The position numbers and the translations under genes were made by a program. From G965212005 sp965212005 (lineage in GTDB: Bacteria; Pseudomonadota; Gammaproteobacteria; Porifericomitales; Porifericomitaceae), in NCBI GenBank assembly GCA_965212005.1, contig OZ243038.1, forward strand, positions 496,001 through 560,000: 64,000 bases of DNA, given 5' to 3'. Numbering within the stretch: the stretch's first letter is position 1; each line of letters begins with the position of its first letter. Positions 35,344-45,197 of the stretch are shown one piece after another. The notes below the pieces were generated by a model that had not been told where the DNA came from, made no database searches, and saw nothing but the letters and a program-made list of their open reading frames with translations.

Positions 35344-35933
35344 TCGGCAGACTACGCGGCAACCTGATCGTCAAGCGCCCTCCTCACCTGCTGTTGGAAG
35401 TGGCTGGACTGGCCTATGAGATAGAGGCGCCGATGACCACTTTTTACCAACTGCCGGAGATCGGCCAACCGGTCACGCTCTACACGCACCTGCTGGTACT
35501 CGACAAGGCGCTGCTGCTGTATGGTTTCGCGCATGAGGAGCAGCTCCGCCTGTTCCGCTCTTTGCTGCGGGTCAGCGGCGTGGGCGCGCGCACGGCGCTG
35601 GCGATTCTGTCCGGCATGGACAACGATGAGTTTATCGAGCGGGTTTGCGCCGGGGACGTGGCGCGCCTGAGCGCGGTGCCGGGTATAGGCAAAAAGACCG
35701 CTGAACGGCTGATCGTGGAACTGCGCGACCGCCTGTTATCCGAAGGCGAGCGCCGGCGCGACCCGGCGCGACCCGGCGCGCCGACCCGCGCCCTGGACGA
35801 CGCCGTGCAAGCCCTCATCACGCTGGGCTACCCGCCACGGCAGGCGCAGCGTTTCGCCCAGCAGGCGGCGCGCCCCGACCTGGGCAGCGTGGACATCATC
35901 CGCGCCGCCCTGAAGCTGCTGCAGCGCCCCTGA
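35340..35933 (+). CDS. ruvA: Holliday junction branch migration protein RuvA
   Basis: Tetrameric DNA-binding partner of the RuvB motor. The 197 residues begin MIGRLRGNLI (OB fold). Two helix-hairpin-helix motifs follow (VSGVGARTALAIL and VPGIGKKTAERLIVEL), then a Pro/Arg-rich linker and the C-terminal RuvB-binding domain ending DIIRAALKLL. The linker contains a short direct repeat, gcgcgaccc, twice. The start overlaps the ruvC stop. ruvB does not follow; the next gene is ilvD on the opposite strand. Confidence 0.95.
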   Translation: MIGRLRGNLIVKRPPHLLLEVAGLAYEIEAPMTTFYQLPEIGQPVTLYTHLLVLDKALLLYGFAHEEQLRLFRSLLRVSGVGARTALAILSGMDNDEFIERVCAGDVARLSAVPGIGKKTAERLIVELRDRLLSEGERRRDPARPGAPTRALDDAVQALITLGYPPRQAQRFAQQAARPDLGSVDIIRAALKLLQRP

Positions 35934-35946
35934 CGCACGCCGGCGT

Positions 35947-37626
35947 TTATTCATCGGTGACGCAGCCCTCGGCCGCGGACTTCACGTTCTTAATGTATTT
36001 ATACAGCGAGCCGCGCCGCACCCGGTAAGGCGGACATTTCCAGGCGGCGCGGCGCCGGGCCAGCTCGGCATCGGGAATCTCCACTTGCAGCAAATCATTG
36101 CGCGCGTCGATCCGGATCGGGTCCGCATCCTGCAGCAGCGCAATGGCACCGCCCTCCTGTGCTTCCGGCACCACGTGGCCCACCAGGAAGCCGTGCGAAC
36201 CGCCCGAGAAGCGGCCATCCGTGATCATGGCTACCTCGCTGCCGAGGCCGGCCCCCATCAGTGCCGAAGTCGGCGTCAGCATTTCCGGCATGCCCGGCCC
36301 GCCCTTCGGACCTTCGTAACGGATCACGACCACGTCGCCGCGCTGAATACGGCCCTGCTCCAGGGCGGCCAGCGTCTCCTCTTCGGAATCAAATACGCGC
36401 GCCGGGCCATGGAAATGATCGCCCTCCTTGCCGGTGACCTTGGCCACTGCACCGCCGGGTGCCAGGTTGCCGTACAGGATGCGGATGTGCCCATTTTTCT
36501 TGATCGGATCGCTCAGCGGGCGAATGATCGACTGCCGCTCGCTCAGGCCGGGGACCGACTGCAAATTCTCGCGCAGCGTGCGCCCGGTCACACTCAGACA
36601 ATCGCCGCATAACAATCCGTTCTCCAGCAGGTACTTCATCACCGCCGGGATACCGCCGACCTGGTGCAGGTCTTCCATGACGTAACTGCCGCTGGGCTTC
36701 AGATCGGACAAGTACGGGGTGCGTGCGCCGATGCGGCGAAAATCATCCAACTCCAGCGGTACTTCCGCCGCACGGGCAATGGCGATCAAATGCAGTACCG
36801 CGTTGGTAGAGCCACCCAGCACGTTGACCAATACCAGGGCATTTTCAAAGGCTTCGCGGCTCATGATCTGGCGCGGCTTCAGATCTCGCTCCAGCAAGCC
36901 CAGCAGTGCCGCCCCCGCCTGCAGACACTCGCGCTCCTTGTCTGCATCTTCCGCCGGCGTGCAGGCGCTGTAGGGCAGGCACATGCCCATCGCCTCGATC
37001 GCCGAAGCCATCGTGTTCGCCGTGTACATGCCGCCGCAGGCGCCGGGACCGGGGCAGGCATTGCGCAGAATGCCACGGCGCTCGGTTTCGTCGATGCGCC
37101 CGGCGATCCATTCTCCATAGCTCTGAAAGGCCGAGATCACATCCAGCTTGCGCTGCCGATAATGGCCTGCCCGGATGGTGCCGCCATAGACGATTAGCGC
37201 GGGCCGATTCAAACGCGCCAGCGCGATCAGCACGCCGGGCATGTTTTTATCGCAGCCCGGCAGGGAGACGTTGGCATCGTACCAATGGGCACGCATCACC
37301 GTCTCCAGCGAATCCGCGATTAGATCCCGCGACTGCAGGGAATAGCTCATCCCCTCCGTCCCCATGGAGATGCCGTCACTGACGCCCACGGTGTTGAAGC
37401 GCAGCCCCACCATACCGGCCTCCTCCACGCCCTGCTTGACCAGTTTCGCCAGGCGCAACAAGTGCATATTGCAGGTATTGCCCTCATACCACATGCTGGC
37501 GATTCCGACCTGAGCTTTGTTCATATCGGCTTCCGTCAGGCCGACGCCGTGCAGCATGGCCTGGGAGGCGCCCTGTGACTGCGGCTGCGTGACGCGGGAG
37601 CTGTAACGATTGAGATTTTGCGGCAT
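35947..37626 (-). CDS. ilvD: Dihydroxy-acid dehydratase IlvD
   Basis: Third step of valine/isoleucine synthesis. The 559 residues include SLPGCDKNMPG and NACPGPGACGGMYTANTM (the Fe-S cluster cysteines), KLDVISAFQSYGEW, and SGGSHGFLVGHVVPEA near the C-terminus. The shorter length and NACPGPGACGG motif fit the [2Fe-2S] class. The ATG at 37626 has AGGA six bases upstream. The frame continues open upstream across the argE locus in antisense, but that part is not dehydratase. Confidence 0.95.
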   Translation of the reverse strand: MPQNLNRYSSRVTQPQSQGASQAMLHGVGLTEADMNKAQVGIASMWYEGNTCNMHLLRLAKLVKQGVEEAGMVGLRFNTVGVSDGISMGTEGMSYSLQSRDLIADSLETVMRAHWYDANVSLPGCDKNMPGVLIALARLNRPALIVYGGTIRAGHYRQRKLDVISAFQSYGEWIAGRIDETERRGILRNACPGPGACGGMYTANTMASAIEAMGMCLPYSACTPAEDADKERECLQAGAALLGLLERDLKPRQIMSREAFENALVLVNVLGGSTNAVLHLIAIARAAEVPLELDDFRRIGARTPYLSDLKPSGSYVMEDLHQVGGIPAVMKYLLENGLLCGDCLSVTGRTLRENLQSVPGLSERQSIIRPLSDPIKKNGHIRILYGNLAPGGAVAKVTGKEGDHFHGPARVFDSEEETLAALEQGRIQRGDVVVIRYEGPKGGPGMPEMLTPTSALMGAGLGSEVAMITDGRFSGGSHGFLVGHVVPEAQEGGAIALLQDADPIRIDARNDLLQVEIPDAELARRRAAWKCPPYRVRRGSLYKYIKNVKSAAEGCVTDE

Positions 37627-37974
37627 CGGAGTCCTCTGCTGGTGATCGGCGGGGATGGCGGCGCTGATCCGCGGCAAAACTGCGGAAAACCAGGCAGGCC
37701 GCAAACAGCTGCGGCCCATCCTGGAGATCCAGTCTACTGAAAATCCTCCATCGCCAACAAGCGCGGCCGGCGCCGCCGGGTTTTTCTTGCCGCGCCCGCC
37801 GCCTTGCCCGCGGCTCCTGCCCGCAGCCAGGGAGACGCGGTATGGAATTTTCTGCACGCGGATCGTATCACCCGGCGGCAGATGCAGAGTAGAATATCCT
37901 TCCTTATCGGCCCATCGTACCAACGGTGCCGTTCCGATACCCACTGAGAAACAGGCAACCTGCGAGTCATTCAC
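37627..37974. other. Intergenic region between divergent ilvD and argE
   Basis: Holds the promoters of two divergent biosynthetic genes. A TAGAAT sequence at 37890-37895 could be a -10 element for argE, but no -35 partner is convincing. No attenuator leader peptide or terminator for ilvD is recognisable, and no ARG box could be assigned by eye. Confidence 0.4.
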
Positions 37975-39141
37975 ATGCCCAGCCAATCCTGTCTGGAACT
38001 TTTTGCCCAGATGGTCGCCCTGCCTTCGGCGAGTTGTACCGATCCGCAATTCGACCAGGGCAACCGTGCCGTTGCCGAACTGCTCGCGCAGCGCTGCGAG
38101 GACCAGGGCTTTGCGGTCAGCCTGCAGCCACTCTCCTATCATCCGGACAAATGCAACCTGGTGGCATACAAGCAAGGTCGCCAAGGCGACGAACAAGGAC
38201 TGGCATTGTGCGGACACCTGGACACCGTGCCTTGCGAGGAAGCCGCCTGGAGCACTGATCCGTTCCGCCTGAGCGAGCGCAACGGATGCCTGCACGGGCT
38301 CGGCAGCTGCGATATGAAAGGCTTTTTCCCGATCGTGCTGGAAGCATTGCAGGGGATCGGAGCGCTGCGCCAAAGCCTGTTCCTGGTCGCTACCGCCGAT
38401 GAGGAAAGCTGCATGGGCGGCATCCGGGAATTGTGCGCGAGTGATCAGCCGCTGGGTCGATACGCCCTGCTCGGCGAGCCTACCGGCCTCAGACCGGTCA
38501 ACGCGCATAAGGGCGTGCTGATGGAAAAATTGCGGCTGATCGGGCGCAGCGCCCACTCCAGCGAGCCAGACCGGGGCCACAGTGCACTGGAGGGCATGCA
38601 CCGCGTGATTAGCGCTCTGCTCGACTGGCGCCGGGAATTGCGCCAAAACCGCCACCATGAGGATTTTCCGGTGCCGGAGCCGACTCTGAACCTGGGCAGC
38701 ATCCACGGCGGGGACAGCGCCAACCGGGTCTGCGGCAGTTGCGAGTTGCAACTGGACTTGCGCCTGCTGCCGGACATGGCGCCGGAAACGATGCGCCGGC
38801 AACTGCGCGCACGTGCCGCCGATGCCGTGGCGGAAATCGACGGCGTGCGCCTTGAGCATGAAGCGCTGTTCCGCGGCCTGCCGGCGATGATGACGCGGCC
38901 TGACACAAAAATCGTGCGCCTGGCGGAACGCCTCAGCCATCAGCGCTGCGGTTCCGTGTGCTTTGCCACCGAGGGTGGGTTTCTGAATGCCAGGGGCATG
39001 CAGACCGTCATCCTGGGACCGGGAGACATTGCCCAGGCGCACTGCGCTGATGAATATCTGCCGCTGGATCGAATCCAACCGATGATAGAAATCGTGCAGG
39101 CGTTAGTGAGCGAGCTGTGCGTAAAGGAGCAGGCCGGGTGA
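37975..39141 (+). CDS. argE: Acetylornithine deacetylase ArgE
   Basis: M20 metallopeptidase-fold enzyme removing the acetyl group from N-acetylornithine. The 388 residues show LCGHLDTVPC (metal His and Asp), HGLGSCDMKGF (bridging Asp), TADEESCMGG (catalytic Glu), the GEPTGL block and a C-terminal metal His in GDIAQAHCADEY. Overlap with argA as GTGA means the linear pathway enzymes for the first and fifth steps are co-translated. Confidence 0.92.
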   Translation: MPSQSCLELFAQMVALPSASCTDPQFDQGNRAVAELLAQRCEDQGFAVSLQPLSYHPDKCNLVAYKQGRQGDEQGLALCGHLDTVPCEEAAWSTDPFRLSERNGCLHGLGSCDMKGFFPIVLEALQGIGALRQSLFLVATADEESCMGGIRELCASDQPLGRYALLGEPTGLRPVNAHKGVLMEKLRLIGRSAHSSEPDRGHSALEGMHRVISALLDWRRELRQNRHHEDFPVPEPTLNLGSIHGGDSANRVCGSCELQLDLRLLPDMAPETMRRQLRARAADAVAEIDGVRLEHEALFRGLPAMMTRPDTKIVRLAERLSHQRCGSVCFATEGGFLNARGMQTVILGPGDIAQAHCADEYLPLDRIQPMIEIVQALVSELCVKEQAG

Positions 39142-40466
39142 AACCCGAAAACGCCGCATTCACGCACTGGTTCCGATCGGCGGCGCCCTACATACACCAG
39201 CACAGCGGGCGCACTTTTGTGCTGTACGTGGACGGAGCGCTGCTGCTGAACGACACCCGCTTGACCGGCCTGGTACAAGACCTGGCGTTGCTGAACAGCC
39301 TGCAGATTTGCCAGGTCCTGGTTTTCGGCGTGCGCCCCCAAATAGAGCAGCGGCTCGCCCGGCGCGGCCTGGATCCGCACTTTGTGCGCGGGCTGCGCGT
39401 GACGGATGGGCCGACGCTGGAATGCGTCACCGAAGCCGTCGGACACCTGCGCCTGCAATTGGAGGCGTTGCTTTCCATGGGACTGCCCAACACCCCGATG
39501 GCAGGTGCCTCCGTGCGCGTCAGCTGCGGCAACTTTGTCATGGCCCAGCCGGTGGGCGTGCTGGACGGGATCGACTGCGGGCACACGGGTAAAGTGCGGC
39601 GCATCGATGCGGACGCCATCCGGGCCCGGCTGGCGGAAAACTGCATCGTGCTGGTGCCACCGCTGGGTTATTCCCTGAGCGGTGAACTCTTTCATCTGAG
39701 CGCCGCGGAAACCGCCGCGTATATTGCCCGCAGAATCAAGGCACACAAGTTGTTGTTCCTGCTCCCCGGCAGATTGAACGACGCCGACGGCCAGCTGATC
39801 CGGGAGCTGTCCAGCACCCGGGCGCGGGCCCTGCTGCGGGAAAGCCCCCAGCCGCTGAGTCCGCTGCTGCGCTGCCTGCAGTTGGGACTGGAGGCTTGCG
39901 AGGAAGGCGTAGAACGCGTGCATATCATCGATCAGCAGGCCGAGAGCGCATTGCTGCAGGAACTGTTCAGCCGGGACGGCAGTGCTGCCACCTTGCTCAG
40001 CGTTACCGACTTTGATCACGTGCGCAAGGCGCAGATCGGGGACATTGGCGGCATCCTGGCACTGATCGAGCCCCTGCTGCGCGAAGGGACTCTGGCCCCC
40101 CGGACCCGCTCCGACGTTGAGCAGCAGCTTGGCTCCTTCACGGTCGCCGTGCGCGATGGGACGATTATTGCTTGCGCGATGCTGCGGATCGATGCCAAAC
40201 AGCGTAGCGCCGGCATCGAATGCCTGGTGGTCCATCCCGAATACCACGGCCAGGGCAAAGGGGAGCTGCTATGCCGTCACCTGGAACAGGAAGCACGCCA
40301 GGCGGACGTGCAGCATTTGTACGCGCTCACCACGCAGGCCACCCACTGGTTCCTGGAACGAGGGTTTGTCGAACTGGCGTCGGAGCGGCTGCCGGCCGGA
40401 TACCGAGGCCAATACCAGCCGGTACGCAACTCCAAGACGCTGTACCGGGACCTGTCGGCTCCGTGA
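39138..40466 (+). CDS. argA: Amino-acid N-acetyltransferase ArgA
   Basis: N-acetylglutamate synthase, the first step of arginine synthesis. The 442 residues combine an amino-acid-kinase-like N-domain (FVLYVDGALLLN, EALLSMGLPNTPMAG, LVPPLGYS) and a C-terminal GNAT domain (ECLVVHPEYHGQGKGELLC) carrying acetyl-CoA-binding glycine residues. This is the classical gammaproteobacterial form, usually feedback inhibited by arginine through the N-domain. The GTG start at 39138 has AAGGAG upstream. Confidence 0.94.
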   Translation: MKPENAAFTHWFRSAAPYIHQHSGRTFVLYVDGALLLNDTRLTGLVQDLALLNSLQICQVLVFGVRPQIEQRLARRGLDPHFVRGLRVTDGPTLECVTEAVGHLRLQLEALLSMGLPNTPMAGASVRVSCGNFVMAQPVGVLDGIDCGHTGKVRRIDADAIRARLAENCIVLVPPLGYSLSGELFHLSAAETAAYIARRIKAHKLLFLLPGRLNDADGQLIRELSSTRARALLRESPQPLSPLLRCLQLGLEACEEGVERVHIIDQQAESALLQELFSRDGSAATLLSVTDFDHVRKAQIGDIGGILALIEPLLREGTLAPRTRSDVEQQLGSFTVAVRDGTIIACAMLRIDAKQRSAGIECLVVHPEYHGQGKGELLCRHLEQEARQADVQHLYALTTQATHWFLERGFVELASERLPAGYRGQYQPVRNSKTLYRDLSAP

Positions 40467-40602
40467 CCCGATTGGAGCAGATGCTGCGCTCCCGGCACAG
40501 AGCGCGGCTTCAATCCCCGTTGCCGGATGCCGCCCCTGGCCGGACTCCATTTCCGGTCCTGCCGGCGTGCGCCGGCACCGGGCGCAGGCAAAATGTAATC
40601 CG

Positions 40603-41901
40603 ATGAGCGGTCAACGCGTGATCGTGGTCGGCACCCAGTGGGGCGACGAAGGCAAAGGCAAGGTGGTGGACCTGCTGACCGACCGCACGGATGCCGTGGT
40701 CCGTTTCCAGGGCGGACACAATGCCGGGCATACGGTGGTCATAGACGGGTGCCAGACCATCCTGCACCTGATCCCTTCCGGGATACTGCGGCGCGGAGTG
40801 CGCTGCCTGATCGGGAATGGAGTCGTGCTCAGCCTGGAGGCCCTGGCACAGGAACTGCAAACCCTGGAGCGAAGCGGAGTGCCGGTTCGCGAGCGCCTGC
40901 GCGTCAGCGAATCCTGTACGCTGATCCTGCCTTCCCACGCGGCGCTGGACCGGGCCCGCGAACGTCACCGCGGGCAAGCGGCGCTCGGCACCACCGGACG
41001 CGGCATCGGTCCCGCCTACGAAGACAAGGTCGCCCGGCGCGCGTTGCGGGTGCTCGACCTGCAACAGCCGGAATATTTCAGGACGCAATTGGAGGAAGTG
41101 CTGAATTATCACAACTTCCTGCTGCAACGCTATTACGGTCAGCCGCCGTTGGAGCCGGCGGCCACCTGTGATGCCATGCTGCAGTCCGCCGCCGAACTGC
41201 AGGAACTATTCTGCGACGTGAGCGCCGAACTGCACCGCTTGAACGAAGCGGGTGCCAACATTCTGTTCGAGGGCGCCCAGGGGACGCTGCTGGACGTCGA
41301 TCACGGCACCTACCCGTTTGTCACTTCCTCCAGCACGGTGGCCGGCGCCGCCGCCGGCGGCGCCGGCGTGGGGCCGTGCTCCTTTGACTACGTGCTGGGG
41401 ATCACCAAGGCGTACACGACCCGGGTTGGCGCCGGCCCCTTTCCCACCGAACTGGGCGATGATACCGGGCAGTTATTGGCCGATCGAGGCGCGGAGTTCG
41501 GCGCGACTACCGGCCGGGCGCGGCGCTGCGGCTGGTTCGACCTTGCGGCGCTGCGCCGGGCGCAACTGCTGAACAGCCTCTCCGGGCTGGGCATCACTAA
41601 GCTGGACGTGCTGGATGAGCTGCAGACACTGCGCGTGTGCACCGGCTACCGCTGCAACGGCAGCCTGCGCGACACCCTGCCGGGCGACGCCAGGGCCGTG
41701 GCGCAGTGCATACCGATCTACCAGGATTTGCCAGGCTGGCAAAAATCGACGCTGGGCATCCGCAAACTGGAGCAATTGCCAGTGAACGCGCGCGCCTACC
41801 TGGAACATATCGAGCAGACGCTGCAGATCCCGATCCACTTGATCTCTACCGGCGCCGAACGCAAAGACACCATTATTCTGCGCCATCCTTTCGACGCCTG
41901 A
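40603..41901 (+). CDS. purA: Adenylosuccinate synthetase PurA
   Basis: Makes adenylosuccinate from IMP, aspartate and GTP. The 432 residues start MSGQRVIVVGTQWGDEGKGK (GTP-binding loop), then FQGGHNAGHTVV (catalytic His), GTTGRGIGPAYEDK, FEGAQGTLLDVDHGTYPFVT and the TGYRC region. Length is normal. It follows argA after 136 bases. Elsewhere in gammaproteobacteria purA commonly sits beside hisZ and hflC, both of which are 15 kb away here. A GACGCC/GGCGTC inverted repeat spans the stop codon. Confidence 0.96.
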   Translation: MSGQRVIVVGTQWGDEGKGKVVDLLTDRTDAVVRFQGGHNAGHTVVIDGCQTILHLIPSGILRRGVRCLIGNGVVLSLEALAQELQTLERSGVPVRERLRVSESCTLILPSHAALDRARERHRGQAALGTTGRGIGPAYEDKVARRALRVLDLQQPEYFRTQLEEVLNYHNFLLQRYYGQPPLEPAATCDAMLQSAAELQELFCDVSAELHRLNEAGANILFEGAQGTLLDVDHGTYPFVTSSSTVAGAAAGGAGVGPCSFDYVLGITKAYTTRVGAGPFPTELGDDTGQLLADRGAEFGATTGRARRCGWFDLAALRRAQLLNSLSGLGITKLDVLDELQTLRVCTGYRCNGSLRDTLPGDARAVAQCIPIYQDLPGWQKSTLGIRKLEQLPVNARAYLEHIEQTLQIPIHLISTGAERKDTIILRHPFDA

Positions 41902-41928
41902 GCGGCGTCATGGGCCGGCGTGGGCGAT

Positions 41929-44229
41929 CTAAGCCGGGCCGGGAAACTCCTGGCGCAGCAGGGCTGCCGCTGCCACCATGTTGCCCAGCGCGGCACGGGT
42001 CTCGGGCCATTGGCGCGTCTTCAGACCGCAGTCGGGATTCACCCATAGCCGATCAGGCGGAATCAATGCCGCCGCCGCACGCAGCAGCTCCGCCATCTCT
42101 TCGATCTCCGGCACCAGCGGAGAATGAATGTCGTATACGCCCGGACCGATTCCATTCGGATATTGAAAAGCCCGGAATACTTCCAGTAACTTCATGCGCG
42201 AGCGGAAGGTCTCGATCGTGATCACGTCCGCGTCCAGTTTCGTGATGTCTTCAATGACGTCGTTGAATTCGCTGTAACACATGTGCGTATGGATCTGCGT
42301 GGTGTCATTCACTCCGCAAGAAGCCAGGCGAAAGCACTGCACTGCCCAGTCCAGGTAATGCCGCCAGTCACGGCGCCGCAGCGGCAGCCCTTCGCGGAAG
42401 GCCGGCTCGTCGATCTGTATCATCTGCACGCCGGCCTGCTCCAGGTCCTGCACCTCATCGCGCAGAGCCAGTGCAATCTGGCGGCAGATCTGGCTCGGCT
42501 CAGAGTCGTCGCGCACAAAGGACCAACGCAGGATGGTCACCGGCCCGGTCAGCATGCCCTTGACTTTCCTGGAGGTCAAAGACTGCGCATAACGGATCCA
42601 TTCCAGCGTCATCGGCTCCGAACGCAGCACGTCGCCGTAGATAACAGGAGGTTTCACACAGCGAGAACCGTAGCTCTGTACCCAACCATTGCGCGTAACG
42701 GCAATTCCTTCCAACAACTCGCCAAAATACTCCACCATGTCATTGCGCTCGGCTTCCCCATGCACCAGTACATCAAGCCCTAACTCTTCCTGGATATGCA
42801 CCACCTCGGCAATATGCCCGCGTATGCCTTCCCGGTACTCCTGTTCACTCAGCTCGTTGTTCCGGTAACGCCGGCGCAGCGAGCGGATCTTTGAGGTCTG
42901 TGGGAAAGAGCCGATGGTCGTAGTGGGGAAGAACGGCAAACCCAGGCAGGCGCGCTGCGCGCCGGCACGCTCCGTATAGGCAGACTGCCGCTGGCTCATG
43001 GAGGGATCGATGGCAGCGAGGCGGGCGCGAATGTGCGGGTCCCGGATGCGCACCGAGCTGTGGCGGGAGGCGAGCACGGCGGCTCTTTGCTCGACCTGTT
43101 TCCTGGCGTCGCTGCTGCCTTTCAGGGCATCGCCCAGCACGGCCAATTCCTCTATCTTTTGTACCGCAAAACTCATCCAGGACCGTAGTTCCTCGTCCAG
43201 GCCACTCTCACTTTGCAGATCAACCGGCGTGTGCAGCAGGGAACAACTCGGTCCAATCCAGAGCCGGTCCCCCAGCAAACGATGCACTTCCTGCAAATAT
43301 TCCAGCGTCATCTGCAGATCGCAGCACCATATATTGCGCCCGTCCACTACCCCCAGGGACAGGATTTGTTCCGGCCCTAACTCATCCAGCACCTGGTTCA
43401 GAGAATCGTGCCCGCGGCTCCGATCCAGGTGCAGGCCGTGTACCGGCAGCGAAAGTGTCATCGGCAGATTGTCTTGCATGCCGCCGAAATAGCTGGCGAG
43501 CAATATCTTCGGCGCCCTGGCGCTCAATGCCTCGTAGCTGCGCTGAAAAGCCTGCTGCCAGGCCGTGGGTAAATCCAGCACCAGGATCGGCTCGTCCATC
43601 TGCACCCATTCGATCTCCGCGGCAGCCAGATTTTGCAGGAGCTCGCGGTAGACCGGCAACAGGTCATCGAGCAGCTCCAGGGGATTGAAATCCCTCGGCT
43701 GCGCCTTGCCCAGCCACAAATAGCTGAGCGGGCCCAGCAATACCGGTTTCAACGGAACTCCCAGGGGACGGGCCTGTGCTACCTCGTCCAGCAATTCGGT
43801 CGCGTCCAGCCGAAACCGCGTCTGCGGCGAGAACTCCGGGACGATGTAGTGGTAGTTGGTATCGAACCACTTGACCATCTCGCAGGCGCGGGTGTCCGGC
43901 CCACTGGGGGCGCGACCGCGAGCCATGCGGAAATAGGTGTCCAGGTCCCAACGCTTCGGGACCGCCATCTCCCGGCTCCGAAAACGCTCCGGCACGACGC
44001 CGAACATCATGGAGTGATTGAGTACGTGATCGTACCAGGCAAAATCACCTACCGGCAGCATGTCCAGGCCGGCCGCTTGCTGCTGTTGCCAGTGCCGCAG
44101 GCGCAATGCCCGGCCCCCTTCCAGCAATTCCTCCGGCCCGATCCTGGCGGCCCAATAATCTTCCAGCAGGTGTTTCAGTTCCCGTTTGGCACCTATGCGC
44201 GGAAAACCCAGATTATGCGCAATCGTCAT
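41929..44229 (-). CDS. metE: Cobalamin-independent methionine synthase MetE
   Basis: Transfers the methyl group of 5-methyltetrahydropteroyl-triglutamate to homocysteine. The 766 residues begin MTIAHNLGFPRIGAKRELK and contain the zinc ligands HMCYSEFND and NPDCGLKTR, with the SYFGGMQDNL, TTTIGSFPQT and MIQIDEPAFREGLP blocks. No cobalamin-riboswitch architecture is evident upstream (44230-44480). A weak TTTACG-16-AATAAT pair on the minus strand near 44325-44352 is the best promoter guess. It converges with purA. Confidence 0.96.
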   Translation of the reverse strand: MTIAHNLGFPRIGAKRELKHLLEDYWAARIGPEELLEGGRALRLRHWQQQQAAGLDMLPVGDFAWYDHVLNHSMMFGVVPERFRSREMAVPKRWDLDTYFRMARGRAPSGPDTRACEMVKWFDTNYHYIVPEFSPQTRFRLDATELLDEVAQARPLGVPLKPVLLGPLSYLWLGKAQPRDFNPLELLDDLLPVYRELLQNLAAAEIEWVQMDEPILVLDLPTAWQQAFQRSYEALSARAPKILLASYFGGMQDNLPMTLSLPVHGLHLDRSRGHDSLNQVLDELGPEQILSLGVVDGRNIWCCDLQMTLEYLQEVHRLLGDRLWIGPSCSLLHTPVDLQSESGLDEELRSWMSFAVQKIEELAVLGDALKGSSDARKQVEQRAAVLASRHSSVRIRDPHIRARLAAIDPSMSQRQSAYTERAGAQRACLGLPFFPTTTIGSFPQTSKIRSLRRRYRNNELSEQEYREGIRGHIAEVVHIQEELGLDVLVHGEAERNDMVEYFGELLEGIAVTRNGWVQSYGSRCVKPPVIYGDVLRSEPMTLEWIRYAQSLTSRKVKGMLTGPVTILRWSFVRDDSEPSQICRQIALALRDEVQDLEQAGVQMIQIDEPAFREGLPLRRRDWRHYLDWAVQCFRLASCGVNDTTQIHTHMCYSEFNDVIEDITKLDADVITIETFRSRMKLLEVFRAFQYPNGIGPGVYDIHSPLVPEIEEMAELLRAAAALIPPDRLWVNPDCGLKTRQWPETRAALGNMVAAAALLRQEFPGPA

Positions 44230-44483
44230 GTTGTATCCTAAATGTTGTACTTAACCATTGTGGACAGTGGCGGAGACTGCCTGGACCACCGTGGTACGCC
44301 GGAATTCCCGAGCATAACGGGAGATTATTGTCAGACACTGGATGCCGTAAATCAACTATGCCGGCTGCCTGTTGCCGGCGGCGGCGCTGAAAGCGGCAGT
44401 GGCCGCAGTGCATTCATCGCTCTTTCCACCCGGCACCGGTAGCCACTGCCCTCCCCGGCAGCGTCTGCCTGACGCCGGAGCGA

Positions 44484-44966
44484 TTAGCGCGAGAGTGCGC
44501 TGGTGCTGCCTGCCACCGTCCTCCGGGGCGGACGGCTCAACAACAGCCGGGCGCGCAGGTGGCGCAAATCCGCGGCCGGCAAACTGTCGCGGCACAGGAC
44601 CAGGGAGAGGCGCTCCCCGGCACTGTGAAATTCCAACACGGTGAGCAACGGATGCAGCCAGGCCCCGGGACGGAGCACTGCCCTGCGCGGCTCAAGGCCG
44701 GGGCGGCCCAGGTACCAGTTGCCGTCCCGCACGGAAAGCAGGCTCCAGTGCGCCCTGCGGCGATTTCGGCGCCAGTGCTGAAATTCAACCGGCAGCGCCA
44801 CCACCAGCCAGCACAGCGCAACACCGGGTGGCACCAGGGTCAGCGCCAGCAGGACGCATCCCCAGGCGCAAAGGTGCAGCCGCCGCACCATTCGGGAACG
44901 GCGCAGCGGAACACGGATCGGTGCCTGCCAGAGACTGCGATCCGCGCTTCTCCCCTGTGCTGACAT
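44484..44966 (-). CDS. YgfX/CptA-family membrane protein
   Basis: The 160-residue product has an N-terminal SLWQAPIRVPLRRSR segment, two closely spaced membrane helices (residues 30-62), and a beta-rich cytoplasmic tail (DGNWYLGRPGLEP, LVLCRDSLPAADLRHLRARL). This is the YgfX pattern. In E. coli ygfX forms an operon with sdhE (ygfY) and has been proposed as a toxin affecting cell-shape proteins. Here it lies alone on the minus strand upstream of the sdh operon while sdhE is downstream of sdhB. I chose the ATG at 44966; the frame is open to 45086. Confidence 0.72.
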   Translation of the reverse strand: MSAQGRSADRSLWQAPIRVPLRRSRMVRRLHLCAWGCVLLALTLVPPGVALCWLVVALPVEFQHWRRNRRRAHWSLLSVRDGNWYLGRPGLEPRRAVLRPGAWLHPLLTVLEFHSAGERLSLVLCRDSLPAADLRHLRARLLLSRPPRRTVAGSTSALSR

Positions 44967-45197
44967 CTTTGCTCCGGATGCTTGTATTCTCGCCATGGAA
45001 GCGGGTACGGATGAGCTACGGATCATACAACCAGCCGTATCGATTCGCATACCTGCCGGCGGAAAACTTCTGGATGCCGGCAACATGCCGTCTCCGTGCC
45101 CAAGGTTCCAGGCCCGCGGCGGCGGAAGGATTCCGGCGTAAAATGGACTGGATCGCCAGTAACCGCGACCCGGGCACAGCCGTGACTGTCGGCAATC

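Noticed and set aside
37627..39078. Long minus-strand frame continuous with ilvD and antisense to argE, which would make a 1043-residue protein
   Set aside because: The dehydratase ends at its normal N-terminus at 37626 with a ribosome-binding site. The extra part mirrors argE codons and has no family similarity; it is a high-GC shadow frame.
41893..41909. GACGCC/GGCGTC hairpin at the purA stop as a rho-independent terminator
   Set aside because: The stem is only 6 bp and no T-run follows on either strand, so terminator function is not supported.
44230..44483. Possible cobalamin riboswitch upstream of metE (GGTGCC and GCCACTG strings on the minus strand)
   Set aside because: The strings are in the wrong order and the B12-box and conserved core loops are missing, so the architecture does not fit.
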